Positions 15,287-23,520 of a stretch of 64,000 nt of DNA are shown in pieces; position 1 is the stretch's first letter, and the number at the start of each line of letters is the position of its first letter. The DNA lies in contig NZ_JOCT01000023.1 in the NCBI RefSeq assembly GCF_000717875.1, positions 62,001 through 126,000 of the forward strand, written 5' to 3'. This DNA is from Streptomyces sp. NRRL S-455 (GTDB taxonomy: Bacteria > Actinomycetota > Actinomycetes > Streptomycetales > Streptomycetaceae). The notes below the pieces were generated by a model. That model saw only the letters and a list, made by a program, of their open reading frames with translations. It was not told the DNA's origin and searched no databases. The position numbers and the translations under genes are program-made.

Positions 15287-16660
15287 GTGACAGACCTGGT
15301 GACGTGGGCCGAGCTGGGCGGGGCGCTCGCTGCTTTAGGCGGCGCGGCCTACGCCCGGCATGCCCATCCCGCGGCGTACTGGTCCACGGTTCGGCTGCCC
15401 CTTTCGGTGGCCCGGCTGCTGGCCTCGTACACGTCCACGATGGACGCGTGTGGCCTGACAGTCGAGCCGCCCCGGTGGCGGGCCCTGGCCGTCAAGGCCA
15501 CGACTCGCCGTGAGGTCCGGCCGGTGCCTCCTCGCCGAGGCATGATCCGGCCCACCTCGACCGGTCTGCGGCTTCGACTGCGACTTGCTCCGGGCCAGGA
15601 ACCAGCGGACGTGGCGGCCTCGGCCGAACGGCTCCGGCACGCCTGGGGCGTTCACGCCGTGTACGTGCGGGACGTCAAGCCCGGTGTCGTGGAACTGCGG
15701 CTCGTCGGCTTCGACGTCCTGCGGAAGGTGCGGATGCCTCGCCGGACTGAGGCTGGTCCGCTCCGCGTGCCGGTGGCTCTGCGGGAGGACGCAACCGCCT
15801 TCGTACGGGACTACCGGGCCGTACCCCACGAACTCGTGCTCGGCGCCACGCTGTCCGGCAAGTCCATGTTCCTGCGGAACCTGCTCGCCGGCCTGGCCGC
15901 CCAGCCGGTCGTCCTGGTCGGGATCGACTGCAAGCGCGGTGTGGAGCTGGCGCCGTTCGCTCCTCGGCTCTCGGCGCTGGCGACCGACCCGGAGCAGGCG
16001 TCCGATCTGCTGCCCGCGCTCGTCAAGGAAATGGAGGACCGATACGACCTGATCAAAGCACGGCAGGGCATCGCGCCCGGCACCCCGGATGAGCTGATCA
16101 CCTCGGACGTCTGGGGCCTGCCGGAGGACGAACGCCCGGCTCCCATCGTGCTGTTCGTCGACGAAGTGGCAGAACTCTTCCTCGTCGCCACAAGGAAGGA
16201 GGAGGAGCGACGAGACGAGATGGTCACCCAGCTCATCCGGCTCGCTCAGCTCGGCCGCGCGGCCGGCATCTATCTGGAGATCTGCGGGCAGCGCTTCGGG
16301 GCCGAACTGGGCAAGGGAGCGACCATGCTCCGGGCTCAGCTCACCGGCCGTGTCTGCCATCGGGTGAACGACGAAGCGTCCGCAAAGATGGCGCTCGGTG
16401 ACATCGCCCCCGAGGCTGTTATGGCCTCCTGCGCCATAGCGGCCGAGTTGCCCGGCCTCGCCGTCGTCGGCGACACGTCCGGCGGCTGGTCCCGCATCCG
16501 CACCCCTCACCTGTCCCTCGCCGACGCTGCGGCCACTTGCCGCGAGACGGCGCACCTCGCCCCAGACGTTCCGGCGCTCGCGCCGTTCCGGCCTCACGTT
16601 CCACCCATGCCGGTGAAGGAGTCCGGCCCCCTGGCCACTCCTCGGCCCATCACCGAGTAG
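15287..16660 (+). CDS. traSA: FtsK/SpoIIIE-type DNA translocase (conjugal transfer protein)
   Basis: 457 aa from GTG 15287. A hydrophobic N-terminal stretch (LGGALAALGGAAYA) may anchor it to the membrane. The motor domain shows Walker A GATLSGKS near residue 187, VLVGIDCKRG, Walker B IVLFVDEVAELF near 286-297 and QLGRAAGIYLEICGQR. In AICEs a single hexameric ATPase of this kind moves double-stranded DNA from donor to recipient in the mycelium, unlike type IV secretion. It is followed by spread (Spd) genes. The tail is proline-rich. Assignment to the pSAM2 TraSA family is by motif and neighbourhood. Confidence 0.88.
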   Translation: MTDLVTWAELGGALAALGGAAYARHAHPAAYWSTVRLPLSVARLLASYTSTMDACGLTVEPPRWRALAVKATTRREVRPVPPRRGMIRPTSTGLRLRLRLAPGQEPADVAASAERLRHAWGVHAVYVRDVKPGVVELRLVGFDVLRKVRMPRRTEAGPLRVPVALREDATAFVRDYRAVPHELVLGATLSGKSMFLRNLLAGLAAQPVVLVGIDCKRGVELAPFAPRLSALATDPEQASDLLPALVKEMEDRYDLIKARQGIAPGTPDELITSDVWGLPEDERPAPIVLFVDEVAELFLVATRKEEERRDEMVTQLIRLAQLGRAAGIYLEICGQRFGAELGKGATMLRAQLTGRVCHRVNDEASAKMALGDIAPEAVMASCAIAAELPGLAVVGDTSGGWSRIRTPHLSLADAAATCRETAHLAPDVPALAPFRPHVPPMPVKESGPLATPRPITE

Positions 16661-16741
16661 CCAACCCCGCTCCGACCGTCGGCGCGGCCGTCCCGCGCCA
16701 AGTCCCTACCCCACCCATGCCCGGAACTGGAAGGAGTGGCC

Positions 16742-17398
16742 GTGCGTGCCTTGCCCGTCCGTGTGGACGCCGTGCTCGTTCAAGCGGTGATCGCCGCCGC
16801 GCTGTCCTTCGCTCACCTGCATGACCTGGCGCTCGCTGCCGGACAGGACGGCTGGAAGGCGTGGGCCTATCCGGTCTCCGTCGACCTGCTGTTGGTGGCG
16901 GCCTGGCGTCGCCTGCGCTCCGGTGAGGCGAAAACCGCCGGGTGGTGCTGGTTCCTCGTCGCACTGACGGCATCCCTCGGCGCCAACGTCGCCACCGCCG
17001 GACTGCTCGACCTGGAGGACGTACCGGCCTGGCTCCGCATCCTCGTCGCCGGATGGCCCGCGGTCGCCTTCCTCGGCGGCACGCTGCTCGCTCACGGAGC
17101 AATGAATCCCAGCGCGGATCCGGCGACGGCACCAGAACCACCTTCGACGGCACAGGCGCCGGAACCGACCGCCACAGACGTCGAGCCGCCCACGGTTGCG
17201 CCCGAGCTACCGGCCGCTGCACCAGATTCGGCTTCACCGCCTCCGTCCCCGGTACCGCCCGCGCTCGTCACTCTCGCCCGGAAGGTCGCCGACGAACACC
17301 GCGCCCGGACCGGAACCGACATCGACACCTCGACCCTTCGCGCCCGGCTCGGTGTCCCGATGCCGCTCGCCGAAGCCATCACCACCCAACTCACCTGA
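16742..17398 (+). CDS. DUF2637 membrane protein, SpdB-like spread protein
   Basis: 218 aa. GTG 16742 is preferred over GTG 16736, which would overlap the GGAAGGAG site. Four hydrophobic segments lie in the first 120 residues (AVIAAALSFAHLHDLALAAG, WAYPVSVDLLLVAAW, WFLVALTASLGANVATAG, ILVAGWPAVAFLGGTLLA). A long proline/alanine-rich linker and a soluble helical C-terminal part (VTLARKVADEHRARTG) follow. Spd proteins help plasmids and AICEs spread inside the recipient mycelium. It lies directly after the transfer ATPase gene, as expected. Confidence 0.8.
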   Translation: MRALPVRVDAVLVQAVIAAALSFAHLHDLALAAGQDGWKAWAYPVSVDLLLVAAWRRLRSGEAKTAGWCWFLVALTASLGANVATAGLLDLEDVPAWLRILVAGWPAVAFLGGTLLAHGAMNPSADPATAPEPPSTAQAPEPTATDVEPPTVAPELPAAAPDSASPPPSPVPPALVTLARKVADEHRARTGTDIDTSTLRARLGVPMPLAEAITTQLT

Positions 17399-17416
17399 TC
17401 CGGAGGACTTTCCCCC

Positions 17417-17608
17417 TTGCGCCCGTCCACGCTCCGCGCGCTGAAGCGCGCCGCCGAGCTGACTCGACAGAACCGCCTGACCGAAGCCGTGCTGATCGCC
17501 GAGCCGGTGATCCTCGCCGCCGACAGCTACGAGGGCGACGAGATCTTGCGCTGGCTGGCCGACCACGTCACCGACTTCACCGGCGAGTCCTACAAGGAGA
17601 TGCCCTGA
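17417..17608 (+). CDS. Small AICE protein of unknown function
   Basis: 63 aa from TTG 17417, with a CGGAGGA site about ten bases upstream. Mostly helical: LRALKRAAELTRQNRLTEAV and ILRWLADHVTDFTGESYKEM. Its stop overlaps the next start (TGATG). I recognise it only as one of the conserved small reading frames in this part of AICEs; no function is proposed. Confidence 0.7.
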   Translation: MRPSTLRALKRAAELTRQNRLTEAVLIAEPVILAADSYEGDEILRWLADHVTDFTGESYKEMP

Positions 17609-17799
17609 TGCCCGCCAACCGCCGTTTCCGCCGCGTCGTCCGCATCGGCCCCGTCCAGGTTGCCACGTACTACGACGGCCGGGGCCGCGAGAAGCACACC
17701 GCCGCCTGCACGGCTCCGCGCTGCGGCTTCGCCACCGACTACGACAGCCGCGCCGCCGCCGAGCTGGCCGCGCGCACCCACCGCTGCCGCGTCCGCTGA
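17608..17799 (+). CDS. Mobile element transfer protein (small, Cys/His-containing)
   Basis: 63 aa, ATG 17608 overlapping the previous stop. Basic N-terminus (PANRRFRRVVRIGPVQV), then YYDGRGREKHTAACTAPRCGF and HRCRVR. C...C...H.C spacing could bind zinc. It belongs to the short proteins annotated as mobile element transfer protein between spdB and rep in AICEs. Exact role unknown; coupling suggests action with the spread proteins. Confidence 0.75.
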   Translation: MPANRRFRRVVRIGPVQVATYYDGRGREKHTAACTAPRCGFATDYDSRAAAELAARTHRCRVR

Positions 17800-17808
17800 G
17801 GAGCTCCC

Positions 17809-18003
17809 GTGACCGTCTCGCTGCCGCTCGTCTTCGTCCTGGGCGTCATTGCCTGGGCCGCGATCAAGTTCCTCGGCATCCGCCTCTGGGTCGCCGTAGT
17901 GATCGCCCTGTTCGGCTTCTGGCTCTCGCACACCATCCTCGCCCCGGCCATCGAGTCCGGCACCCGCTCCGGGGTCGACGTCGTCAACGGCACCCACGAA
18001 TGA
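17809..18003 (+). CDS. Small two-helix membrane protein (Spd-type)
   Basis: 64 aa from GTG 17809 with a GAGGAG site. Two hydrophobic helices (LPLVFVLGVIAWAAIKFLG and LWVAVVIALFGFWLSHTIL) are followed by a polar tail. Within the spread gene cluster; such small hydrophobic proteins are usual there. Its end slightly overlaps an alternative start of the next gene. Confidence 0.75.
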   Translation: MTVSLPLVFVLGVIAWAAIKFLGIRLWVAVVIALFGFWLSHTILAPAIESGTRSGVDVVNGTHE

Positions 18004-18029
18004 CACCCCGACCGACAAGGAGTCCCGCG

Positions 18030-18287
18030 ATGTTCCGCCCCAAGCTGCCCGACACCCCGCACATCCCGAGCATCACCACCCACATCCCGCAGGATCACGC
18101 CCCGGCTCCTTCCGCCGGCCGCTCGGTCGCCCCGTTCGTGGGGGTCGGCGCCGGTGCGGTGGCCGCCGTGGTCGTCGTCGGCGTTGTCCTCACCGCGCTC
18201 CTGGCGGCGGTCGCCGTCTCGGCCGTGTCCGTGGCCATCGCCGCCGTGGTCCTGCGCTCTCTCGTCACCGGCGCCAACAGGCGCTGA
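18030..18287 (+). CDS. SpdD-like membrane protein
   Basis: 85 aa. ATG 18030 is chosen because AAGGAG (18017-18022) precedes it; an in-frame ATG at 18000 lacks a site. The N-terminus MFRPKLPDTPHIP is typical of SpdD-type proteins. Then comes a proline/alanine stretch and a long hydrophobic region (VAAVVVVGVVLTALLAAVAV). Probable role in intramycelial plasmid spread. Last gene before the rep leader hairpin. Confidence 0.75.
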   Translation: MFRPKLPDTPHIPSITTHIPQDHAPAPSAGRSVAPFVGVGAGAVAAVVVVGVVLTALLAAVAVSAVSVAIAAVVLRSLVTGANRR

Positions 18288-18294
18288 CCGGCCG

Positions 18295-18334
18295 CCGGGG
18301 CGGCAACAAGCCGCCAAGCATCCCGCCGCCCCGG
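18295..18334 (+). terminator. GC hairpin between spread genes and rep
   Basis: Perfect 10-base arms CCGGGGCGGC and GCCGCCCCGG with a 20-base loop, eight bases after the SpdD-like stop. It could end the transfer operon or shape the rep leader; no origin repeats were recognised next to it. Confidence 0.5.
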
Positions 18335-18418
18335 GGCCGTCCCTCCCAACCGCCGAAACAGCCGAAAGGAAGACCCATCATCACCCGGCAGACTCCGCCC
18401 CCGCTGGCGGAACTCTCC

Positions 18419-19738
18419 ATGCTGGCCTCCCTCGGCACCATGCCCGAGCTGGCCCGCCAACTCTCCGGCCTGGGCGGCTGCACCAACCCCGTGCGCCTCG
18501 ACGGCCACCGCACCGAGTACGCCGTCGACCGGACGACCGGAGAGATCGGGCGCGTCCTCCACCACCTCGACTCGTCCTCCCTGCCCGCCGGAAGTCTCCT
18601 CGTCCGCTGCAACAACCGCCGCGCCACCCGCTGCGCGGCCTGCGCGGAGGTCTACCGCCGAGACACCTTCCACCTGATCACCGCCGGACTCCGCGGCGGC
18701 AAGGGCACCGCCGCACAGGTCGGCACACACCCACGCGTCTTCGCCACCCTCACCGCACCGAGCTTCGGTCCGGTCCACAACCGCCCCTCCAACGGGCGGC
18801 CCTGCCGCTGCGGTAACCGGTACGACGACACAGACCCGACCCTCGGTACGCCCGTCGACCCGGACACGTACGACTACGAAACGGCTGTCCTCTGGAACGC
18901 CCACGCCGGAGCCCTCTGGCGGCGCTTTTCGATCTACCTGCGCCGTGAGATCGCCAAGCGCGCCGGACTCACCCAGCGCGCGTTTCGGCATCACGCACGC
19001 CTCTCCTTCGCCAAGGTCGCCGAGTACCAGAAGCGGGGCGCCGTCCACTTCCACGCGGTCATCCGCCTCGACGGCCCGGAGGGCGGCGACACGGCTCCTC
19101 CGGCCTGGGCGTCCGCTGAGCTGCTGACCGACGCCATCCAGGCCGCCGTCACCGCCACCCGAGTCAACGGACCGGACGTCGACGGCCGCACCCACACCTT
19201 CACCTTCGGCCGCCAACTCGACGTGCGCACCATCCGCTCTGCCGACTTCGACGGCGGCCAGGAGCTGACCGAACGGGCCGTCGCCGCGTACATCGCCAAG
19301 TACGCCACCAAAGGCGCCGAGACAGCGACCGGCACCCTGGACCGGCCGATCCGCTTCCTCGCAGAACTGGCACAGGCCCGGATCACCGACCACGCCCGCC
19401 GCATGATCCGGACGGCCTGGACCCTCGGCGCCCGCAAGCACCTCGAACACCTCCGCCTGCGCGCCTGGGCCCACATGCTCGGCTTCCGCGGCCACTTCTC
19501 CACCAAGTCCCGCCGCTACTCCACCACCCTCGGCGCCCTCCGCGACGCCCGCGCCGAATGGCGCCGCGCCCAAGCCGACACGGTCGCTCCCCAGGACGGC
19601 GAAACCACGCTCGTCCTCGCCCACTGGGTCTTCGCCGGAACGGGCCTCAGCACCGGTGAAGCCTGGCTGGCCGCATCCCTCGAACCCGCCCCCGGAACGG
19701 AAGGAGAACCGACATGGACGCCCGTCGTGACGAGCTGA
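18419..19738 (+). CDS. repSA: RepSA-like rolling-circle replication initiator
   Basis: 439 aa from ATG 18419. The initiator nicks at the double-strand origin and primes rolling-circle replication of the excised element. Visible: cysteine cluster RCNNRRATRCAACAE near residue 62-78, the HUH metal motif in GAVHFHAVIRLDG near 207-219, and the probable catalytic tyrosine in VAAYIAKYATKG near 285-295. Length fits AICE Rep proteins. The start is doubtful: a good site AAAGGAAG (18365-18372) lies upstream with the same frame open, but it is followed by ATC codons (18377 and 18380) rather than ATG/GTG. The protein may begin there (residues ITRQTPPPL), as in relatives. Its end overlaps xis by 25 bases. 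Confidence 0.85.
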   Translation: MLASLGTMPELARQLSGLGGCTNPVRLDGHRTEYAVDRTTGEIGRVLHHLDSSSLPAGSLLVRCNNRRATRCAACAEVYRRDTFHLITAGLRGGKGTAAQVGTHPRVFATLTAPSFGPVHNRPSNGRPCRCGNRYDDTDPTLGTPVDPDTYDYETAVLWNAHAGALWRRFSIYLRREIAKRAGLTQRAFRHHARLSFAKVAEYQKRGAVHFHAVIRLDGPEGGDTAPPAWASAELLTDAIQAAVTATRVNGPDVDGRTHTFTFGRQLDVRTIRSADFDGGQELTERAVAAYIAKYATKGAETATGTLDRPIRFLAELAQARITDHARRMIRTAWTLGARKHLEHLRLRAWAHMLGFRGHFSTKSRRYSTTLGALRDARAEWRRAQADTVAPQDGETTLVLAHWVFAGTGLSTGEAWLAASLEPAPGTEGEPTWTPVVTS

Positions 19739-19908
19739 TGACCGTTCGCCAAGTCCTGGATGAGCTGGGCGGTGTCTCCCGTCGGACGTTCTACCGCTGG
19801 CGAGAACTGGGGTACGGGCCAGCCGCATTCAAGCTGCCCAACGGAGAGCTGCGGGTTTGGCGGAGTGACTTCAACACATGGCTGCGACAGCTGGAGGAGG
19901 CGGCGTGA
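19714..19908 (+). CDS. xis: Excisionase (MerR-like winged helix)
   Basis: 64 aa from ATG 19714 with AAGGAG upstream, inside the end of rep. The helix-turn-helix LMTVRQVLDELGGVSRRTFYRWRELG and the wing FKLPNGELRVWRSDF are typical of small Xis proteins. They bend DNA at att sites so that the integrase excises the element. It overlaps int by four bases (GTGA), the classical xis-int pair. Confidence 0.9.
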   Translation: MDARRDELMTVRQVLDELGGVSRRTFYRWRELGYGPAAFKLPNGELRVWRSDFNTWLRQLEEAA

Positions 19909-21278
19909 AGTCTCTCGACGTAAAGGTCTGGGGCGTCCGCAAGCGGGACACCAAGACGCCCTCGTACGGTGTCCGCTGGTCTGTCGCAGGCGGTGTGTTT
20001 TCGGAGTCCTTCCGCACCAAGGCGCTCGCCGACCACTACCGCACGAAGCTCATGCGTGCCATGCGCGACGGCGAGGAGTTCGACACGGAGTCGGGACTTC
20101 CGGCCTCAATGGAAGAGAAGAAGTCGGCCGTGTCGTGGTACGCCTTCGCTCTTAGGTACCTCGCCATGAAATGGCCTCATGCCGCCCCCAACACACGGGA
20201 CGGCATCAATGAAGCCCTCACCAGCGTGACGCTGGAACTCCTCGACGAGCGCGCCGGACGACCATCCGACGAGGAGATCCGCAGAGCATTACGCAACTGG
20301 GCCTTCGTGCTGCCGGGGCCCGATGACCGGGAAGTCCCGGACGACGTGCGGAACATTCTCCACTGGGTGTCCAAGGCATCCCGGCCGCTCGCCGATCTCG
20401 CTGAAGCGGCCACGGCTCGCACGGTCCTCGACTCGCTGAAGCTCAAGCTCGACGGCACGGCAGCAGCGGCGGAGACCGTGCGGCGCAAGCGTCGGACACT
20501 AGTCAACGCCGCGAACTACGCCGTCGACCTGGGGGAGCTGCGGGAGAACCCCATCACTGCTGTCCGCTGGCAGAAGCCGAAGGTGTCCAACCAGGTCGAC
20601 CCGCGAGTTGTCGCCAATCCGGAGCAGGCACGGAACCTCCTGGCGGCGGTTTCCTACGTGGGCGGGTACCGGCGTGCTCGTGGTCGTCGCCTCGTGGGTC
20701 TGTTCGCTGCCATGTACTTCGGTGGCCTGCGGCCGGCGGAAGCGGTCGGACTCGTCGAGACGGACCTGAAGCTTCCCGAGCAGGGCTGGGGCTCGGCGCT
20801 GCTCCACCGGACCCGGCCGTCCGTCGGCAAGCAGTGGACCGACTCGGGGGAGACTCATGACGATCGTGGGCTGAAGAACCGGCCGAGCGAGGACGTCAGG
20901 CGGGTGCCCATCCCGCCCCACCTCGTCACCGTGCTCCGCGAGCACCTGGCCGCCTTCGGCACGGCGGACGACGGGCGGCTGTTCTTCAGCGAGAAGGGCT
21001 CGGTCGTCCCGTCCTCGACCTACTACCGTGTGTGGCAGGAAGCTCGGCTCCTCGCGCTTCCGCCTGCCGTCGCGGCCTCACCGCTCGCGAGTCGACCGTA
21101 CGACCTCCGGCACTCGGCGCTGTCGACGTGGCTCAACGCCGGTGTCGACCCCACCGAGGTGGCCGAGCGCGCCGGCAACAGCGTGGAGGTCCTGCTGACC
21201 CGCTACGCGAAGTGCCTCGACGGACGGCAGGACGTTGCCAACCGGCGTATCGAGGACCTCCTTCGCGAGTACGAGTGA
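19905..21278 (+). CDS. int: Tyrosine recombinase / integrase
   Basis: 457 aa. GTG 19905 overlaps the xis stop and follows GGAGGAGG. An N-terminal arm-binding region (GVRWSVAGGVFSESFRTKA) and a SAM-like core-binding domain (about 75-190) precede the catalytic domain. Active-site residues: Arg in YFGGLRPAEAVGL near 273, His and Arg in YDLRHSALSTWLN near 403-406, and Tyr in AGNSVEVLLTRYAKCL near 438. Site-specific integration, likely at the tRNA-Arg 3' end 2 kb downstream. Integrase genes of AICEs usually abut the att site, so the two genes in between may be cargo. Confidence 0.93.
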   Translation: MKSLDVKVWGVRKRDTKTPSYGVRWSVAGGVFSESFRTKALADHYRTKLMRAMRDGEEFDTESGLPASMEEKKSAVSWYAFALRYLAMKWPHAAPNTRDGINEALTSVTLELLDERAGRPSDEEIRRALRNWAFVLPGPDDREVPDDVRNILHWVSKASRPLADLAEAATARTVLDSLKLKLDGTAAAAETVRRKRRTLVNAANYAVDLGELRENPITAVRWQKPKVSNQVDPRVVANPEQARNLLAAVSYVGGYRRARGRRLVGLFAAMYFGGLRPAEAVGLVETDLKLPEQGWGSALLHRTRPSVGKQWTDSGETHDDRGLKNRPSEDVRRVPIPPHLVTVLREHLAAFGTADDGRLFFSEKGSVVPSSTYYRVWQEARLLALPPAVAASPLASRPYDLRHSALSTWLNAGVDPTEVAERAGNSVEVLLTRYAKCLDGRQDVANRRIEDLLREYE

Positions 21279-21385
21279 GGCACTCGCACCCCATTGAGGC
21301 TCTGGGCATCTTGTCCGGGGCCTCTCTCGTTTTTGAGCCCTACCTGCTGCGATGCTTCGGGCTGAGAGCGGATGAGGGGGGGCTC

Positions 21386-22240
21386 GTGGAGCTGAAGGTC
21401 ACGCGCTGGAAGCGGTACGGACATGATCGCGTGTACGCGAATCTGCCTGATGGCGTCGCGGTCGGCTGGGCGGACGTGAAGACGGGGAGCATCACCGTCT
21501 TGGTCGCTGAGTATCGCGACGACGTGATCGCCGTGCTGACACACCACTTACGGGATAGCCCCGAGCCGGTCTTGCCGCAGAGGGCACCTGAAGCTGAAGA
21601 CGGCCCGATGCTGCCGCCTCTGACGCCGGCCGACGACCTGGCCACCAACCGTCCCGGTGAATCCCTCCGCGACCTGCTCGACAAATCCGGCCCGGGGCTG
21701 ATCGAGCGAGTGGTCTCACGGCTCCTGCGGCGCCCTACCGAGTGGGACTCATGGCATAAGGGACTGGCGGGGGAGAGGCGAGTTGGAGCCGAGCTGAACC
21801 GCTTGGAGCGTCACGGATGGCGGGTCCTGCATTCCATCCCCCTGGCCAATCGCGTGGATGTCGATCACCTGCTGATCGGGCCGGGCGGGGTGTTCAGCAT
21901 CAATACGAAGCACCACCACGACAAGGCCGTATGGGTCGGCGACGATGCCGTGAAGGTCAATCACGGAAAACCGGCGCCCTACGCACGCAAGAGCCGGGCG
22001 GAGGCCAAGCGTGTAGTCCAGGTGCTTGAGCACTACTGCGATTTTCCCGTACCGGTTGAGCCCGTACTCGTCTTCGTCGGCGTCACCGATCTCCAAGTGG
22101 TCGCCACGCAACTCAGTGTCCGGGTGTACCAGGAGCGCCAAGTGGCGGCTCTGGCACCCCTCTCCGGAGTACTGACGGGCGAGCAAGTCGAGCAGGTGTA
22201 CAGCGTCGCTCGCCATCGACAGGCTTGGAGCCAAGCCTGA
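21386..22240 (+). CDS. NERD domain-containing protein
   Basis: 284 aa. I choose GTG 21386, preceded by GAGGGGGGG; the frame is open further upstream to GTG 21275, which overlaps the int stop. The N-terminal part (ELKVTRWKRYGHDRVYANLP) resembles other streptomycete NERD proteins. The NERD domain at about residues 135-245 has GLAGERRVGAELNRLERHGW, VDVDHLLIGPGGVFSINTKH and KSRAEAKRVVQVLE. The fold is a predicted PD-(D/E)XK nuclease, with TK as the usual catalytic lysine position. It lies between int and the tRNA, a usual cargo slot, so a defence or DNA-processing role is possible but unproven. Confidence 0.8.
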   Translation: MELKVTRWKRYGHDRVYANLPDGVAVGWADVKTGSITVLVAEYRDDVIAVLTHHLRDSPEPVLPQRAPEAEDGPMLPPLTPADDLATNRPGESLRDLLDKSGPGLIERVVSRLLRRPTEWDSWHKGLAGERRVGAELNRLERHGWRVLHSIPLANRVDVDHLLIGPGGVFSINTKHHHDKAVWVGDDAVKVNHGKPAPYARKSRAEAKRVVQVLEHYCDFPVPVEPVLVFVGVTDLQVVATQLSVRVYQERQVAALAPLSGVLTGEQVEQVYSVARHRQAWSQA

Positions 22241-22283
22241 GCCAGCCCGTCTCAGCGAGGTCAGTCATCCTCGCGGAAGTGGT

Positions 22284-23033
22284 TCACCCGTTCCAGCGGG
22301 TTGCAATGACATCCGCGACGCTGAAGACATCGTCGCACTCGGGGCATTGCGCCTTACCGAAAAGATAGGTCAACTTGACCGCGACATCGGCCTGGTTGTC
22401 GGCGAGCGCGCGACTGTGCAGTCTTTGGGCAAGTCCCTCCAGCGCCGAGGAGTCTGCAGGCTGAAGAGGGATCTTCTTTGCCGCGGTCTCGTTCATGTAC
22501 ATGCTGTCGGTAGTCGAGAAGCAGCCGTACTCACCGAAGGCTATGAAGTTCTCGGCGCTACACGAGGGACAGGGAACTTCGTACTCGTCGTCGTTCAGGC
22601 CGTCGAGCTGTTCGCCCCACACATCAACGCCTTCGAAGCTGAGGAGTGCGGCGAGCAAGTAGACGTAAGTTCCGGGGTCATCGCCGAGGCCCGGATCTCG
22701 AAGGGCTTCCTCGGTCAGTTGCAGTAGGTCGGACATCTCCGCGGCATAGGCAACGTGTGGATCTTGCTCGCCGTGTGGCTGGTCAGTGCTGGCCGCGATG
22801 GCGCCCGCCAGCAACAGCGGCCCTTGTCTGTCCGCGGGCGACCACCGGCGCGCCATGTCTCGTAGGGCCGGCAAGGTCGCGTGGCTCGCCGAGTAGACGG
22901 TGCCCTGATGGCACAGCCGGGACCAGAGCTCGCTCCAGCCTGAGTCACTCGGATCCTGGCTCACTGCGTCGAGCAGACCCGGAATGTCTTCTGCCGTGCC
23001 GTAGGCGTGGTGGAGCTGCGACCAGTCCGTCAT
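22284..23033 (-). CDS. Hypothetical protein with two CxxC pairs
   Basis: 249 aa, family not recognised. The first 150 residues look like an all-helical repeat scaffold (PGLLDAVSQDPSD, ATLPALRDMARRW, LLQLTEEALRDPG). Two zinc-ribbon-like pairs follow: CPSC near residue 155 and CPEC near 233. There is no membrane segment. It is convergent with the NERD gene and close to the tRNA-Arg 3' side. It is probably cargo of the integrated element. Confidence 0.7.
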   Translation of the reverse strand: MTDWSQLHHAYGTAEDIPGLLDAVSQDPSDSGWSELWSRLCHQGTVYSASHATLPALRDMARRWSPADRQGPLLLAGAIAASTDQPHGEQDPHVAYAAEMSDLLQLTEEALRDPGLGDDPGTYVYLLAALLSFEGVDVWGEQLDGLNDDEYEVPCPSCSAENFIAFGEYGCFSTTDSMYMNETAAKKIPLQPADSSALEGLAQRLHSRALADNQADVAVKLTYLFGKAQCPECDDVFSVADVIATRWNG

Positions 23034-23227
23034 GCCAGCGATCTAAGCAGTCGGGTGCCGCAGACTTCGCAGCTGGGGGTGCATCAGTAGCCCTGTCTCG
23101 AGCGCAAGCCAAGCCTGGGTCGGAAAGCAGTCGGCGACCTGCGGCGATGCTCCAAGATCCCGTCCACGCCTCGTCCACAGCCCTCGACATACAGCCGCTC
23201 CGACCGGCACACGCCTGCACATACGCG

Positions 23228-23267
23228 AAGACCCCGGCCTCAGCGTTTCCGCTGGTGACGGGGTCTT
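23228..23267 (-). terminator. Bipartite hairpin downstream of tRNA-Arg
   Basis: Outer arms AAGACCCCG and CGGGGTCTT are perfect over nine bases, and inner arms CAGCG/CGCTG form a second stem. It lies 19 bases past the tRNA 3' end on the tRNA's strand, and probably terminates tRNA transcription. It may be part of the att junction. Confidence 0.75.
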
Positions 23268-23285
23268 TGGGCACCTCATACAGGG

Positions 23286-23357
23286 TGCCCCCGGCAGGAT
23301 TCGAACCTGCGCACACGGCTCCGGAGGCCGTTGCTCTATCCCCTGAGCTACGGGGGC
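23286..23357 (-). tRNA. tRNA-Arg (anticodon CCG)
   Basis: Read on the minus strand: acceptor GCCCCCG pairs with CGGGGGC plus discriminator A. D-arm GCTC/GAGC, anticodon loop CTCCGGA (anticodon CCG), and T-arm GCAGG with TTCGAATC all fold. CCA is not encoded. The 3' end faces the integrase-bearing element, so this is the likely integration target (attB). Confidence 0.95.
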
Positions 23358-23520
23358 GTGTCGGTCGCGTTGCTCGCGGCGACGGGTAGAACACTACCAG
23401 CTCCCCCGGGGTGGTCATGAACGGGTTTCCGCTGTCGGGGGCGGGTGTGTGGGTCGCCCGTGCAGGGTGGAAGTGGGGAAAACCCGGACGCGGTGGCCGA
23501 GGTCGACCTACTCTCGAGTT

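Larger units (their letters stand above)
12418..23285. mobile_element. AICE (pSAM2/SLP1-type integrative and conjugative element)
   Basis: The set of GntR/UTRA regulators, SCO3933-type regulator, FtsK-like transfer ATPase, Spd proteins, RepSA-like initiator, excisionase and tyrosine integrase, in this order, is the standard AICE plan. The right end is placed at the 3' end of tRNA-Arg (23286), which points toward the element as expected for integration into a tRNA 3' end. The left end is not determined: no copy of the tRNA 3' sequence was seen to the left, so 12418 is only the first position with element-type regulation. Defence genes at 1-11 kb could also be inside. Confidence 0.75.

Noticed and set aside
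19878..19904. Upstream ATG of the integrase frame
   Set aside because: Lies inside xis without a ribosome site; GTG 19905 has GGAGGAGG and the usual GTGA overlap with xis.
1..23285. A second copy of the tRNA-Arg 3' end (left att site)
   Set aside because: Reading through the region I found only unrelated short matches (for example GATTCGAAT near 10449); no convincing att duplicate. A computed search would be decisive.
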